Shown: one piece after another, positions 9,062 through 19,363 of the stretch
How positions within the stretch are numbered: the first letter of the stretch is position 1
Layout: the number at the start of each line of letters is the position of its first letter
DNA from: Planctomycetota bacterium
GTDB lineage: Bacteria; Planctomycetota; Planctomycetia; Pirellulales; Pirellulaceae
Direction of reading: 5' to 3'
Assembly (NCBI GenBank): GCA_026692865.1
Contig: JAPLNI010000057.1
Coordinates: 396,476-460,475 of the forward strand
Length of the DNA: 64,000 nt
Notes under the pieces: generated by a model
The model's input: only the letters and a program-made list of their open reading frames with translations
Told to the model about the DNA's origin: nothing
Databases searched by the model: none
Position numbers and translations under genes: made by a program

Positions 9062-9262
9062 CCTACCGATTCGTGCTTCCCTTCTTGTGAATACTGCCTG
9101 GCGCTCTCGTAACCATTCGATTCTGCCTCGAAAATCGCACTTATTCTTCATAACCAAGAATCAGCATTGCTTATTTCGTGTCCTGGCGAAATGGCAGAAA
9201 CTATCTATAACGTTGGTTTTACGAGCTGACAACACCATACAGCCGACGAGCACGAAAGCAAA

Positions 9263-10366
9263 ATGACAACAAGCTATCAGGACCAATTGAATCAATCTCC
9301 AATGGATCGAACATCATCGACAGACGATGAGCGTATCCAGGGCGTCGTCCCTCTTCCTCCACCGGAGCATTTGATTCGCTTTTTTCCGATCGAAGGAACT
9401 CCTGCCGAGCAATTGATCGCGGAAACTCGTACATCGGTCAAAGATATTTTGCATGGTCGTTCGGACCGTTTGCTGGTGATTGTAGGCCCTTGCTCAATTC
9501 ATGATCCCATTGCCGCTATCGAGTACGCGGAGCGGCTTGCAGTTGAACGATGCCGATTAAAATCCGAGATCGAAATCGTAATGCGAGTCTATTTTGAGAA
9601 GCCGCGTACGACGGTTGGCTGGAAGGGGCTGATCAACGATCCGTACCTCAACGAAAGCTTTCGGATCAACGAAGGACTTCGGATGGCCCGAGACTTACTG
9701 GTTCGAATTAACCAATTAGGCGTCGCTGCCGGTTCCGAGTTTCTCGACACAATTTCCCCGCAGTACATTGCGGATCTGATCAGTTGGGGTGCGATCGGAG
9801 CCAGGACAACAGAATCCCAAGTCCATCGCGAACTCGCATCGGGTCTATCCGCACCGATTGGCTTCAAGAATGGGACCGACGGGAATGTTCGCATTGCAAT
9901 CGATGCGATCCTTGCGTCGCAACGAAGGCATCATTTCTTGTCTGTTCACAAAAATGGACAAGTTGCAATTGTCGAGACGCGAGGCAACAATGATTGCCAT
10001 CTAATCTTACGCGGTGGCAAGGACCCAAATTTTGACGAAGCGAGCGTCGATGCTGCGTCCAAGGCTCTTGCAGCAGCCAACACCCCGCAACGATTAATGA
10101 TCGACATCTCGCACGCGAACAGTCGCAAGGATTACCAAAAGCAAGTCGAGGTTGGTAAGCAAGTCGCCACTCAGATCGCTAGTGGTGATGATCGTATTTT
10201 CGGTGTAATGATCGAATCGCATTTGAAAGGCGGTCGTCAAGATCTTGTTCCCGGAAAGCCTCTTGTCTACGGTCAAAGCATCACCGATGGTTGTCTTGGC
10301 TGGGACGAAACCGTAACACTACTCGATCAACTGGCTGCGTCCGTTGTGAAGCGACGCTCCAAGTAA
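9263..10366 (+). CDS. 3-deoxy-7-phosphoheptulonate (DAHP) synthase, class I
   Basis: The enzyme condenses phosphoenolpyruvate and erythrose 4-phosphate to DAHP, the first step of aromatic amino acid biosynthesis. The 367-residue protein is of the AroF/AroG/AroH type: IVGPCSIHDPIAAIEYAERL, MRVYFEKPRTTVGWKGLIND, GAIGARTTESQVHRELASGL, FKNGTDGN, and the metal-ligand region with ISHANSRKDY and MIESHLKGG are all present. It is cytoplasmic. Which aromatic amino acid feeds back on it cannot be read with confidence, so I give no specific letter. It is a lone gene with no other shikimate gene nearby. Confidence 0.96.
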   Translation: MTTSYQDQLNQSPMDRTSSTDDERIQGVVPLPPPEHLIRFFPIEGTPAEQLIAETRTSVKDILHGRSDRLLVIVGPCSIHDPIAAIEYAERLAVERCRLKSEIEIVMRVYFEKPRTTVGWKGLINDPYLNESFRINEGLRMARDLLVRINQLGVAAGSEFLDTISPQYIADLISWGAIGARTTESQVHRELASGLSAPIGFKNGTDGNVRIAIDAILASQRRHHFLSVHKNGQVAIVETRGNNDCHLILRGGKDPNFDEASVDAASKALAAANTPQRLMIDISHANSRKDYQKQVEVGKQVATQIASGDDRIFGVMIESHLKGGRQDLVPGKPLVYGQSITDGCLGWDETVTLLDQLAASVVKRRSK

Positions 10367-10409
10367 CTTGCTAAACGGGTGGCATGGATGCTACATGTAT
10401 TTTCAGACG

Positions 10410-10595
10410 CTACGCGAATAACTCATGCACGACCTCTCCGTAAAAGTCCGTCAAGCGATAATCTCGACCGACGTGACGGAAGGTCAATCGCTCATGGTTT
10501 AGTCCTAGTTGATAAAGCAGCGTTGCATGAAGATTGTGCATGTGAACTTTATTCTCAACTGCATAGTGCCCGAATTCGTCAGTGACTCCATGAGC
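10410..10595 (-). pseudogene. Decayed C-terminal fragment of a DUF1501-family protein
   Basis: Read on the minus strand, 61 codons before a TAG stop encode the typical DUF1501 C terminus: [40 protein letters not shown], then [16 protein letters not shown]. An in-frame TAG (10596-10598) immediately precedes it and there is no start codon or upstream part of the family. It is therefore a leftover tail, presumably of a deleted or rearranged DUF1501 gene, between the DAHP synthase gene and the phosphoesterase gene. The next ~115 nt (10600-10715) show nothing recognisable. Confidence 0.75.
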
Positions 10596-10715
10596 CTAAC
10601 CAGTTTTAAAGCCACCCTCCCTAAGCCCCGACAAGACGAGCCTAGTGGTTACTTTCCTTGTCTCGTTGCGGAGCGATTTATGGCACCGTCGTCTGATTTT
10701 CTCACGCGTTTAAGT

Positions 10716-13262
10716 TTACCTCGTTGCAGTTCTAAAAGCTAACGCCCTTCGTACCGCGGGGGGTATTGGTGCGTCGACTCCCATGACGGATCTCCATAAA
10801 ATTTCGTTTAGCTCAAAATCGTCGATTCGATCATACTCCGTAAAATCCATATTGAGCGATCGGTCTGCACCATAGGCGGTGGCTGAGTTCTTCGCGTAAA
10901 GATCTATCTGAGGCTCCACGCGACTGTAAGGCGAGAGGTTTGGCGTATTCGTAAAACTATCGTACATCGGTCTAGCAGCAGCATCGTATTGAGATAATGG
11001 CTGCAAGCCCAGGATCAACTCCATCGTCCTGATCATGCTGACCGTACTGTATTGTGTGCTATCAACATAACCACGTTTGGTATATGGACTAATGACCAAG
11101 CTTACCGTGCGATGGGCGTCAACGTGGTCCGGCCCATTTTGTGCATCATCTTCAATAACGAAGATCGCTGTTTGGTTCCAAAGTGGACCACTACTGACCG
11201 CTTCAACTAACTTCCCCAAGGCCTGATCGTTACTGCCAACACAAGCCTCGGGGGTGAATGAGCCCGGTCGCGTACCATCGGTGTGATCTTCGCCGAGGCT
11301 CATGATGATGAACTGAGGCATATTCTTATTCTGGGCGAATTGCCGATACTCCGCCAACATAATCTCGACCAAGTCCATATCGCGTTCACGAACACCTGGT
11401 TTACCGATACCATAATCGGGGCACATGTGACCAATCAAACCGGGTACGCGGCCTTCCATTTTTTGGTTTCCCTCTTCATCCGATACTCGCCCTCCGTATT
11501 CTTTATAGCTGCGATAAGAAACCCCCGCCCTTAAGCACGCATCCCAGATATAGCCTGATGGGGAGTTGGCTAAATCACCTTCATCGTCATCGTCGACGCC
11601 CACGCGACGAGAATATGTAAGGTGCCAGTCGCGTGCTACGTAGTCCGTGTTGTAGGCCATCGTGCTCCAAGGATGTCCATCGCGACTGACTTGACCATTA
11701 CAGTAAAGATTATCCAGCAGAACGAATTCTTCGGCCAATTTGTGATGATTCGGCGTGATGCGGCGAGGGAACATGCATAGAGATGGATCTCCATTCCCTT
11801 TAGGATTGGGTCCGCTCGCCAAATCGCCAAATACTTGATCGTAAGTCCGATTCTCTTTGATCACGTAAATAACATACTTGATTGGACTTTCATCGCCGAC
11901 TTTTTTCGGAATCGCAGTGTCTACATCGGTCAAAGTTCCCGACAACAAGCGGTCCGAATAGGGGCAGTTTTGGTAAACTTGCTGTGTGTATTTTTTGAGT
12001 TGATCTTCGTTTGGAAGTTCGACGATAGATACAGCACCACTCATCGTCGTGCCGATGTAAGGATAAGGCAACACCCTCGCAGAGCTAATTGCAGAATCAG
12101 CAGGTTTTTCATCGGCGGGTTGATCCTTAGTAATCGGATTGGCTCGCGATTGATTACCCTTGCCAACACCTACCAAAAGGCTCTTGCTGTCTGGAGTAAC
12201 CGCGACGCTTGTTGGATACCATCCCGTGGGAACAAAGCCTTCAACAACGCTTCTATTCGCGGATTCGATATTAATTACAGCAATGCAGTTGTTATCAGCG
12301 TTGGCAACATAAAGCTTCAAACCATCAGGCGATAAAGCAAGCGCATCTGGCGTGCTACCCTCAGGTGATTGAGGAAACAGACTGGTGTAGATAGTTTCTG
12401 TTACAACGCCCTTAACCGCATCTATAACCCAAACGCCATTACTAGAAGCGCATGTTACAAAGACGCGATTATCTTTTGGGTGAACCGCTATTTGGTTGGG
12501 GTGCTCCCCAACGCGAATGGTATCGACTATTCGCAAAGCCTCTGCATCAATAACTCGCACAATGCTATCCGCCCAGTCACTGACATATAGCAACCTTTGA
12601 TCGCGACTTAGTTTTATATCGTAAGGGCGTCCCCCCAAAACTACACTACGTTCGATGCCATCGTTCAATGAAGTGCTTACGAGTTTGCCTGCGTTGATCA
12701 GCAATGAATACAAGCAATTACGACCTTCATCGAGGCAGATTCCACTGCGAAAAGCGTTGTCAGCTTTCATCTTTTCGCGTAACGCCTTCTGCTCCTCACG
12801 CGTTAGTCTTTTTGTGTCAACTTCGTCCGGGCTGATGCGAGTTAGCGATTGCTCATTTAGATCGAACAAGTGCAAATCGCCCGCGCCGCCACCGGACCAC
12901 CATATCTTCTTTTCGTCTTTGGAAACCTGCAGCCCGAACCAACTTTGAGTGACGGATTGTTTGCTAAGTAATTTGCCGTCAGCAAGATCGAACAACCCAA
13001 GATAGTGCTCGTTAAATCCATCACAACTAGCCAATGCTCGCCGGCCATCAGATAGGGGAATAAGATTAAGTACAAGATCATTGGTCACAATGTGGCGACC
13101 GGCAGGTGTCAAGTGCCAACCGTTGGGCAACAAGAACCCAGTCTGCGTCGGACCAGCGAAAGCGGTCGATGGCTTTTGCACCGAATTGGGAGAAATGGTT
13201 GACATTTCCTGACCGCATGCGATGGAAGTCATCGCACCGACAAAAAGAGCTACGACTCTCAT
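10716..13262 (-). CDS. Beta-propeller (YVTN) fused to phosphoesterase domain, secreted
   Basis: A large secreted protein with two parts. After a signal peptide (MRVVALFVGAMTSIACGQ), about 400 residues form YVTN-type propeller blades, for example RLLYVSDWADSIVRVIDAEA, NRVFVTCASSNGVWVIDAVK and LKLYVANADNNCIAVINIES. The second half resembles the phosphoesterase/acid phosphatase AcpA-like family: YVIYVIKENRTYDQVFGDL, LDNLYCNGQVSRDGHPWSTM, IIMSLGEDHTDGT and AIFVIEDDAQNGPDHVDAHR contain the acidic and histidine residues expected for metal binding in alkaline phosphatase-like folds. The likely substrate is a phosphate ester or phospholipid, which is inference. The ATG at 13262 starts the signal peptide; the frame runs 14 codons further upstream. 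It ends 120 nt from the DUF1501 remnant. Confidence 0.88.
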   Translation of the reverse strand: MRVVALFVGAMTSIACGQEMSTISPNSVQKPSTAFAGPTQTGFLLPNGWHLTPAGRHIVTNDLVLNLIPLSDGRRALASCDGFNEHYLGLFDLADGKLLSKQSVTQSWFGLQVSKDEKKIWWSGGGAGDLHLFDLNEQSLTRISPDEVDTKRLTREEQKALREKMKADNAFRSGICLDEGRNCLYSLLINAGKLVSTSLNDGIERSVVLGGRPYDIKLSRDQRLLYVSDWADSIVRVIDAEALRIVDTIRVGEHPNQIAVHPKDNRVFVTCASSNGVWVIDAVKGVVTETIYTSLFPQSPEGSTPDALALSPDGLKLYVANADNNCIAVINIESANRSVVEGFVPTGWYPTSVAVTPDSKSLLVGVGKGNQSRANPITKDQPADEKPADSAISSARVLPYPYIGTTMSGAVSIVELPNEDQLKKYTQQVYQNCPYSDRLLSGTLTDVDTAIPKKVGDESPIKYVIYVIKENRTYDQVFGDLASGPNPKGNGDPSLCMFPRRITPNHHKLAEEFVLLDNLYCNGQVSRDGHPWSTMAYNTDYVARDWHLTYSRRVGVDDDDEGDLANSPSGYIWDACLRAGVSYRSYKEYGGRVSDEEGNQKMEGRVPGLIGHMCPDYGIGKPGVRERDMDLVEIMLAEYRQFAQNKNMPQFIIMSLGEDHTDGTRPGSFTPEACVGSNDQALGKLVEAVSSGPLWNQTAIFVIEDDAQNGPDHVDAHRTVSLVISPYTKRGYVDSTQYSTVSMIRTMELILGLQPLSQYDAAARPMYDSFTNTPNLSPYSRVEPQIDLYAKNSATAYGADRSLNMDFTEYDRIDDFELNEILWRSVMGVDAPIPPAVRRALAFRTATR

Positions 13263-13604
13263 TTGCGAACCTATCCGTTTCCTTAACACGATTGAGACGT
13301 CCATCTACCGCTATCCTTAACTTGCAAACTACGCTTATGTTGAAACTCTATTACTCCAGATTAGACCGTTAAAAGAAGTTTGCCTGACGACGAAATCGTA
13401 AGTATTTGATGAATTTTTGATCGTGCGTTAAGCGACATTAAACGCACCTACCAGAAAGAAATTGTCTATATTACATTATTAAGAGCATTATGTAGGGCAG
13501 AAGTAGTTCGCTTATCGCCGCGTAGGTCTTTGATTGCAGTTTTACAATCTTGGTCTGGTGTGTAGTTTTTTTAACCTTGCCAACACCTCACCAACCAAAT
13601 CGCT
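13263..13604. other. Divergent intergenic region with hairpin
   Basis: The gap holds TGACGAAATCGTAAGTATTT-like sequence (from 13388), which resembles the first box of repeats A and B. It is followed by a hairpin GTGCGTT (13423-13429) / AACGCAC (13441-13447). No gene is supported here. Promoters for the two divergent genes presumably lie in this gap, but no convincing boxes stand out. Confidence 0.35.
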
Positions 13605-14450
13605 ATGAAATCTACAATATGTCTGATTATCTGCTGCCTCACATCTACGTTATTAGCTCAGTCACCCTATCCGCCGACATTCAAGGATGCTCGTGTCGAG
13701 ACTTACCGAACGATCGACTCTACGGATCTTAAACTATGGATCTTCGTGGAATCAGCGACTAAAGCTCCGAAGCCCGCAATTATATTTTTCTTTGGTGGTG
13801 GTTGGAGTTCTGGATCACCAGCACAGTTCGAGGATCAGGCGCGACACTTTGCAAAGCGTGGCATGATCGCAATCACCGCTGACTACCGCGTGAAGTCGCG
13901 GCACGGTGTCAAAGCGGTTGAATGCGTCAAGGATGCCAAAGCTGCCGTTGCGTGGGTGAGAGAGAATGCACAACGATTCGGCATTGATCCGAATAAGATT
14001 GCCGTAGCCGGAGGCTCCGCTGGTGGTCATATTGCAGCCTGCACCGGTACGATCACGGGCCTCGGCAACGATGAACGGCCCAATGCAATGATTCTGTTCA
14101 ATCCCGCTTGTACTCTTGCTCCGATTGCTGGCTGGGAAGTTAAAAGCGTCAAGCCCCGGCCGGAACTCAGCGTCGAACGAATGGGCGTGGATCCCGAAGT
14201 GATCTCACCGTCACATCACGTCGGACCGCACACGCCTCCAACCCTCATTCTTCATGGCAAGTCGGACACTACAGTTCCCTATGCAACCGCTACTGCTTTT
14301 GAGAGCGAAATGAAAAAGGCAAATCGCACATGCAAGCTAGTCGGCTATGACGGAGCGGGCCACGGCTTCTTCAACCGCAAAGAGCATTATTCTACGACCC
14401 TCGCCGAAGCCGACAATTTCCTCGTCGACCTCGGCTGGATTAAAAAGTGA
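13605..14450 (+). CDS. Secreted alpha/beta hydrolase (esterase-like)
   Basis: The 281-residue protein begins with a short signal peptide (MKSTICLIICCLTSTLLAQ). The fold signatures are the oxyanion region FFFGGGWSSGSP, which replaces the usual HGGG with FGGG, the nucleophile elbow AVAGGSAGGHIAA, the acidic residue near LHGKSDTTVPY and the catalytic histidine in GAGHGFFN. These match the acetyl-esterase/lipase (BD-FAE, hormone-sensitive-lipase-like) group. In planctomycetes such enzymes often act on acetylated polysaccharides, but the substrate here is inference. The gene converges on the M20 hydrolase gene with a 236-nt gap that shows no obvious terminator. Confidence 0.88.
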   Translation: MKSTICLIICCLTSTLLAQSPYPPTFKDARVETYRTIDSTDLKLWIFVESATKAPKPAIIFFFGGGWSSGSPAQFEDQARHFAKRGMIAITADYRVKSRHGVKAVECVKDAKAAVAWVRENAQRFGIDPNKIAVAGGSAGGHIAACTGTITGLGNDERPNAMILFNPACTLAPIAGWEVKSVKPRPELSVERMGVDPEVISPSHHVGPHTPPTLILHGKSDTTVPYATATAFESEMKKANRTCKLVGYDGAGHGFFNRKEHYSTTLAEADNFLVDLGWIKK

Positions 14451-14686
14451 AACTCGCACACCGGATGAAAAACTTTTCTTGTGGATCAATGTTCCAACCA
14501 CGAAACAAGCAGTTGAGTAAACACAAGAAGTGCATCGAGCAAACCAACCGGACTAGGCTTTGCTTCAAAATAGTATGCGCGTGTTTTTGAGATGAGATAC
14601 ATTTGCTAGTCTCGGAGATAATCTGTTGATATACCAGAGTGAATATGCGTAAACACCCACTAACATCAAGTAAAGGTACCCTTACC

Positions 14687-16027
14687 TCATGGCGACAACA
14701 GATCGATAGTTGCCGACGACATGCTTATGATTCCTGTTTCAAGCGAACCTTCCAGATCGGGATAGAATGCGGGCGAATGGAGACTTGGGGGTGTTTCGTT
14801 CAGTTTGCGAAACCGATCAAGCCGTTCGGGAGCAATCACACCAAGGCGATACATCAAAATTGGAACACCGGCTAAACCGTACTGGCTGAAGTCTTCTCCG
14901 CCCATGACTTGCTCACCAGGAAGCACACGGCTGTCACCCAAAGATTGTTTAAATACCTTGGTCAATCGATCTGCAAGTGCTTGGTTATTCTCCAGGGCAG
15001 GTGTCCCTTCAGAGATTTTGATCGTAGGTTCCGGAGCACTATATGCAGACGCGATTCCAAAGGCGCGGCGTTTGATTGACGCCAATATTTTCTGTCGGAC
15101 CTCTGGCGTGTAACTACGTACCGTAATCTGCAAAGTGCATCTGTCACCAATAATGTTGTGCTTCGTTCCACCGTGAATTGAACCTACGGTCACAACAGCA
15201 GGCTCGGTCGGCTTAATCTCGCGACTTACGATTGTTTGAATACTCATCACCAATTCCGCAGCCTGTACGATGGGGTCGATCGTACTTTCAGGTGACGCCC
15301 CGTGTCCGCCGCGTCCCTGGACTTCGATGTCAACGCTGTCTACATTGGCCAGAATGTAGCCTCCACGAACAGCGATCGACCCTGCGGGCGTTGATGATTC
15401 AACATGCAGAGCAAGTGCATAATCTGGCTTCGGAAATCGGGTGAAGAGGCCATCTCGCAGCATGGCTAGCGCGCCACTCCCTCTCTCTTCTGCAGGCTGA
15501 CCAATCAAGAGCAATGTCCCTTTCCAAAGTTTTTTGTTGTCAGACAAAAACTGAGCCGAACCTGTGACAACGGTCATATGAAGATCATGTCCACAAGCAT
15601 GCATCACCCCGGTTGGAGTTCCGTCCTCGGTTCGCGTCTCAACGGTCGATGCGTAAGGTAGCCCCGTCTTTTCGGTCACTGGTAACGCGTCCAAGTCCGT
15701 ACGGAGCATAACCGTCGGACCGTCACCGTTCTTCAATACTCCTACAATCCCATGCCCACCCACATGTTCGTTTACCTCGAAGCCAGCCTTTTGCCAAAGC
15801 CGGGCAACATACTCAGCCGTTTGCTTCTCCGCGAACGAAACCTCAGGGTGCCTGTGCAAGTGCTGGTAGTTCTCGACCAACGGTCCCGAGTGCTTCTCAA
15901 ACCAAGACTCAATCCGTTTTACCTGGTCGGAGCTTGGTGGCGTTGCGATCGCGAACCCGTAATTAATCAAGAACGACAAGGAACAACAAGCTATCGAAAC
16001 AAGATTAGGCGTTCGTAAAAGATACAT
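14687..16027 (-). CDS. M20-family amidohydrolase (aminoacylase/carboxypeptidase-like), exported
   Basis: Family M20 metallohydrolases remove acyl groups from N-acyl amino acids or cleave peptides using two metal ions. The key segments are all visible: HRHPEVSFAE near the N terminus, LRTDLDALPV with the metal-binding Asp, MHACGHDLHMT, GQPAEERGSGA with the catalytic Glu pair, the dimerisation-domain GRGGHGASPES, and the C-terminal metal ligand in GGEDFSQYG. This is the amidohydrolase (hippurate hydrolase/IAA-amino acid hydrolase-like) subgroup. A hydrophobic N terminus (MYLLRTPNLVSIACCSLSFL) suggests export; it begins at the ATG at 16027, and the frame runs 21 codons further upstream without recognisable sequence. 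Substrate unknown. Confidence 0.93.
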   Translation of the reverse strand: MYLLRTPNLVSIACCSLSFLINYGFAIATPPSSDQVKRIESWFEKHSGPLVENYQHLHRHPEVSFAEKQTAEYVARLWQKAGFEVNEHVGGHGIVGVLKNGDGPTVMLRTDLDALPVTEKTGLPYASTVETRTEDGTPTGVMHACGHDLHMTVVTGSAQFLSDNKKLWKGTLLLIGQPAEERGSGALAMLRDGLFTRFPKPDYALALHVESSTPAGSIAVRGGYILANVDSVDIEVQGRGGHGASPESTIDPIVQAAELVMSIQTIVSREIKPTEPAVVTVGSIHGGTKHNIIGDRCTLQITVRSYTPEVRQKILASIKRRAFGIASAYSAPEPTIKISEGTPALENNQALADRLTKVFKQSLGDSRVLPGEQVMGGEDFSQYGLAGVPILMYRLGVIAPERLDRFRKLNETPPSLHSPAFYPDLEGSLETGIISMSSATIDLLSP

Positions 16028-16302
16028 TTTCAAAGCGTCTCTAGATAAAAGCTCGGTTGGTTGTAAGTGCTTCTCGCCAAGTGATAGCAACCCACACTGG
16101 CATCCGCTAACATCATGCGAATTGAATCATAACATTTGTAAGTATAATGAATTGTTTATTCTCAATTGTTTTAAAGGCGAGAACTTCCGCGCATTCTTGA
16201 GTTAGGCATCGCGGGGTGATACAGTAAGCATTCAGCACACGGTGGATTCTTTTGGATCGTCGCTAGAAATGTGCTTGTTGAGCTTATCTCGGAGTCTTTG
16301 TC

Positions 16303-17676
16303 GTGCCAGACATTTCTAAGTTGCGTGCGTCTTTGGGTGTGTTCTTGTTTTGTGCAAGTTTGAACGCTCAAGACAGTAATCCGGTGCCGCCTGTAGAACC
16401 ACCCGTCTCGGTCGACAAATCTGAAACGAAGCAAGTAACTGTAGTAGCAACGAGTCAAACCGCCGATGGAGCTACCAGTGCTGACAAAGCCTGGGTAAAT
16501 CGGACATGCCGTATCTTGGAAATTGGGAACGAAGTTCGCACAACGAACGAAGAACGGACGAAAGCCTACAAGGAATTAGAGTTACTGAAGCCAAGAGATA
16601 ACGACGACGCTCGTCTAAGCTTCGCTTTTCTTCTAGTTGCTATGCTCGAGAAACAGTATCCTCAAGCCCAAGCCCGCGCAATGGAGATGCTTAAAAGCGA
16701 CTCGTACTTTGTCCCGGCGCGAGTTGCAAATGCGAGAATGCTTCTCATTGCGGATAAGAAGCTATCCGCGATCGCTGAGCTTGAATCGTTAGCCAAAGGA
16801 CTCGGGTCGCCCTCTACAATTGTCTCGCAAGATCAACTGATTGCAGCCGCTTCATTTTTAGGTCTTGCTGTCGGATACCTCGAAGGCCCTGCTAAGGAAT
16901 CGGTAAAGTCGACAAGTCTCAAAGCGTTGATTGCCGTTGCAGAGAAGATCCCAAGTTCGCTTCTAGAAGTGTTTTCGCAATCGCGTGCTTTGGTTGGCGA
17001 GGAGTATCAAGTACTCATGGAGAAAGGTGAAGAAGCCCTGAACGAGCTTCGCACGACATCGGCACAGAAGGCAGACGAAATGCGAGCCCAGTTAGAAGCG
17101 TCGAAAGAGCAAACAATGAAAGAGGTCGAAGCGACGAAACAACGACTGGAGTCAAATTTCACCCAATCACAATCGGCGTGGAATTCTGCATGGTCTCAAA
17201 GCCAAGCAATTTCGCGCAGCGTCAATTCGCTCCAGACGCAGCAATCACAATTCATCACAAGCCTGTCGTTACTTAGGCCGCCGCGAATCGACGAGAACGG
17301 CAACGTCGATCGTAACGACGAACTTCGTTATCTCGGTGAAAAACGCAGGATAGATAATGCTATTTTCAATCTCGACACTCAAATCAATCAGCTCTCACTC
17401 CAATACGATCAAGTTCAAAGGATGGGAATTGCTGCGGAGAATCGAATGAATTTGCTTCGGCAACAAGGGCAACTATTGGGATTGAATTTAAGCTCGCAGA
17501 ATGAATCGTTCGCAAAAATGGATCGGATGATTCGTGGTAAAGAAGAAGCCGCAAAGAAAGCCGAGGCGAAAACCTCTGCTGGAAAACTTCGCAAAGCTCG
17601 CTCCTTCAGCACTTACGACGACTTCAATTTCTACAAAGAGCAGTCGATGCTCCTGGAAACGCTACCCAAGTCGTAA
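16303..17676 (+). CDS. Secreted helical/coiled-coil protein of unknown function
   Basis: I do not recognise this 457-residue protein. It starts at GTG with a signal-like N terminus (LRASLGVFLFCASLNAQ), followed by a Pro/Val-rich linker. Residues ~60-210 are alpha-helical and could be TPR-like (ARAMEMLKSDSYFVPARVAN). Residues ~240-310 form a long Gln/Glu/Ser-rich coiled coil and a second coiled coil covers ~350-420. The C terminus is basic. A role as a structural or scaffold protein of the periplasm is a guess. A TATAAT (16143-16148) with TTGAAT 15 nt upstream of it could be its promoter, but the spacing is short. It converges on the DUF1501 gene. Confidence 0.7.
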   Translation: MPDISKLRASLGVFLFCASLNAQDSNPVPPVEPPVSVDKSETKQVTVVATSQTADGATSADKAWVNRTCRILEIGNEVRTTNEERTKAYKELELLKPRDNDDARLSFAFLLVAMLEKQYPQAQARAMEMLKSDSYFVPARVANARMLLIADKKLSAIAELESLAKGLGSPSTIVSQDQLIAAASFLGLAVGYLEGPAKESVKSTSLKALIAVAEKIPSSLLEVFSQSRALVGEEYQVLMEKGEEALNELRTTSAQKADEMRAQLEASKEQTMKEVEATKQRLESNFTQSQSAWNSAWSQSQAISRSVNSLQTQQSQFITSLSLLRPPRIDENGNVDRNDELRYLGEKRRIDNAIFNLDTQINQLSLQYDQVQRMGIAAENRMNLLRQQGQLLGLNLSSQNESFAKMDRMIRGKEEAAKKAEAKTSAGKLRKARSFSTYDDFNFYKEQSMLLETLPKS

Positions 17677-17705
17677 GTTAACTAGTGGAACAAGGGCTTT
17701 ACGCT

Positions 17706-17730
17706 CGTAGCAGATGTCGTAAGCCATCTG
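17706..17730. repeat. Dispersed intergenic repeat, short form, copy C
   Basis: CGTAG + CAGATGTC-GTAA-GCCATCTG (palindrome at 17711-17730, one mismatch), the reverse orientation of copies A and B. It lies between two convergent genes and could serve as a bidirectional terminator. It is preceded by CTAGTGGAACAAGGGCTTTA, which resembles the left part of the 26272 element. Confidence 0.65.
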
Positions 17731-17818
17731 AAAAATACAAAGTTAGGTTGTGTCACCGGCATTGTAATTTTGCGACCAAAATTGCGGTTGTTGACCCGGC
17801 TCTTTATCCATCCAGAGT

Positions 17819-19285
17819 CTACGAGAATAATTCCGTTACCGCTTGAGCCTTCACCAACTCTCTCGGTTGATTCAAGTGGTTGTAAACTATCGTCTCGGGG
17901 TCGATGCCAAAGGCGTGGTAGATCGACGCTAACAACTGACCAGGATGGACCGGGTTGTCAGTGGGAGCGCTAGCTGTCTTGTCACTCTTACCATGAACGT
18001 AACCGCGTTTGATTCCGGCCCCAGCCACCACTGCGGTATAACAGTACGGCCAGTGATCACGACCATCTGCTGAATTTCCGTTGCCGCTAGTGCTAACACC
18101 CCGTTGCGGCGAACGACCGAACTCGCCGACTGCAACAACCAAGGTGTCTTCAAGCAGTCCGCGTTGATCCATGTCTTCGATAAGAGTCGACAGCCCAGCA
18201 TCCAACATGGGAGCGGACTGTGTTTTCATTCGTTGAGTCAAACCGACGTGATGATCCCAGGAGTGGTTGTCACTGTTTGCAACCTTGGGCCATATCACTT
18301 CGACAACGCGTGTGCCAGCTTCGATTAATCGGCGCGCCAAAAGACAGCTTTGACCGAAAGTATTTCGACCGTATGCGTCCTTCAGAACATCCGGTTCGCT
18401 TGAAAGGTCGAACGCTTCACGTGCACGGCCTGAAGTGATGAGCGACAAGGCTTGGGAGAAGTAAGTATCAAGCTGTTGATCCTTTACGGCCTCATTAATC
18501 GTTGGCATCTGTTTGTTGATGAGATCGCGTAATGCGGCTCGCCTTTCAAGACGAACAGCAAATACTTCCGGTCGAAGCTGAAGGTCACGGATCTGAATAC
18601 GATCCATCTTTTGCAGATCCATGTCGTCTCCTTCAGGATAAAGCGTGTACGGATCGTATGCTTTACCTAGAAAACCTGCTGATCCACCCTTACCAACGAC
18701 ATTGGATTCTTGCAAAGGTCGTGGAAGCATCACAAACGGTAACATGGGGGCATCAGCCGGACGAAGTCGGATAATGTTCGAGCCGAGATTCGGGAAATCT
18801 TTCGGCGTCGGCGGTTCAAGTTGCCCGGAAGGACTCACTTTATCAGTCGTGTACCCAGTCATCATTTGATAGATTGCAGCCGTATGATTAAATAATCCAT
18901 TCGGCGTATAACTCATTGATCGAATCATTGTGAATCGATCATTGACCTTGCTAAGCTTCGGGAGATTCTCGGTGAATTGAATACCAGGAATCTTCGTCGA
19001 GATAGGTTCAAAGGCTGACTTAACATTCTCAGGAACGTTTTCCTTTGGGTCCCACAGATCGATATGGCTTGGCCCTCCTTGCAAGTAGACAAGAACCAAA
19101 CGCTTTGCTTTATTCCAGCCGGGACCTCCACCAGTCGTGGAAGCTTGTGCCGCCTGAAGTTGCAACAAGTTCCCTAGGCTCAATCCAGCGATCCCCGTTC
19201 CGCCTACGCGTAGAACATCTCTTCGAGAAACTTGAACACCCGCGTCGCAATTGTCTTTGCCCGGTGCACCAATTATTCGCCACAT
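17819..19285 (-). CDS. DUF1501 family protein (Tat-exported, sulfatase-like fold)
   Basis: DUF1501 proteins are abundant in planctomycetes, are exported through the twin-arginine pathway and are distantly related to alkaline phosphatase/sulfatase-fold enzymes. Their substrates are unknown. Here [20 protein letters not shown] is the Tat signal. Diagnostic stretches are [60 protein letters not shown] and [13 protein letters not shown], ending with the [19 protein letters not shown] block. The 488-residue length is normal. It lies 78 nt downstream of the giant PSCyt1/DUF1549/DUF1553 gene on the same strand, the usual planctomycete pairing, so the two are probably co-transcribed and work together. 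Confidence 0.95.
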   Translation of the reverse strand: MWRIIGAPGKDNCDAGVQVSRRDVLRVGGTGIAGLSLGNLLQLQAAQASTTGGGPGWNKAKRLVLVYLQGGPSHIDLWDPKENVPENVKSAFEPISTKIPGIQFTENLPKLSKVNDRFTMIRSMSYTPNGLFNHTAAIYQMMTGYTTDKVSPSGQLEPPTPKDFPNLGSNIIRLRPADAPMLPFVMLPRPLQESNVVGKGGSAGFLGKAYDPYTLYPEGDDMDLQKMDRIQIRDLQLRPEVFAVRLERRAALRDLINKQMPTINEAVKDQQLDTYFSQALSLITSGRAREAFDLSSEPDVLKDAYGRNTFGQSCLLARRLIEAGTRVVEVIWPKVANSDNHSWDHHVGLTQRMKTQSAPMLDAGLSTLIEDMDQRGLLEDTLVVAVGEFGRSPQRGVSTSGNGNSADGRDHWPYCYTAVVAGAGIKRGYVHGKSDKTASAPTDNPVHPGQLLASIYHAFGIDPETIVYNHLNQPRELVKAQAVTELFS

Positions 19286-19363
19286 CGCTTCACCTCTTCT
19301 GGTACTGTTAAGTGTTGGATTGTTAAGTGATTGTTGAAAATCGACAACTTAGAAACTGAAATG

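Noticed and set aside
10379..10742. Two + strand ORFs at 10379-10585 and 10509-10742
   Set aside because: They are antisense to the DUF1501 remnant, which gives a recognisable family on the minus strand; the + strand readings are unrecognisable.
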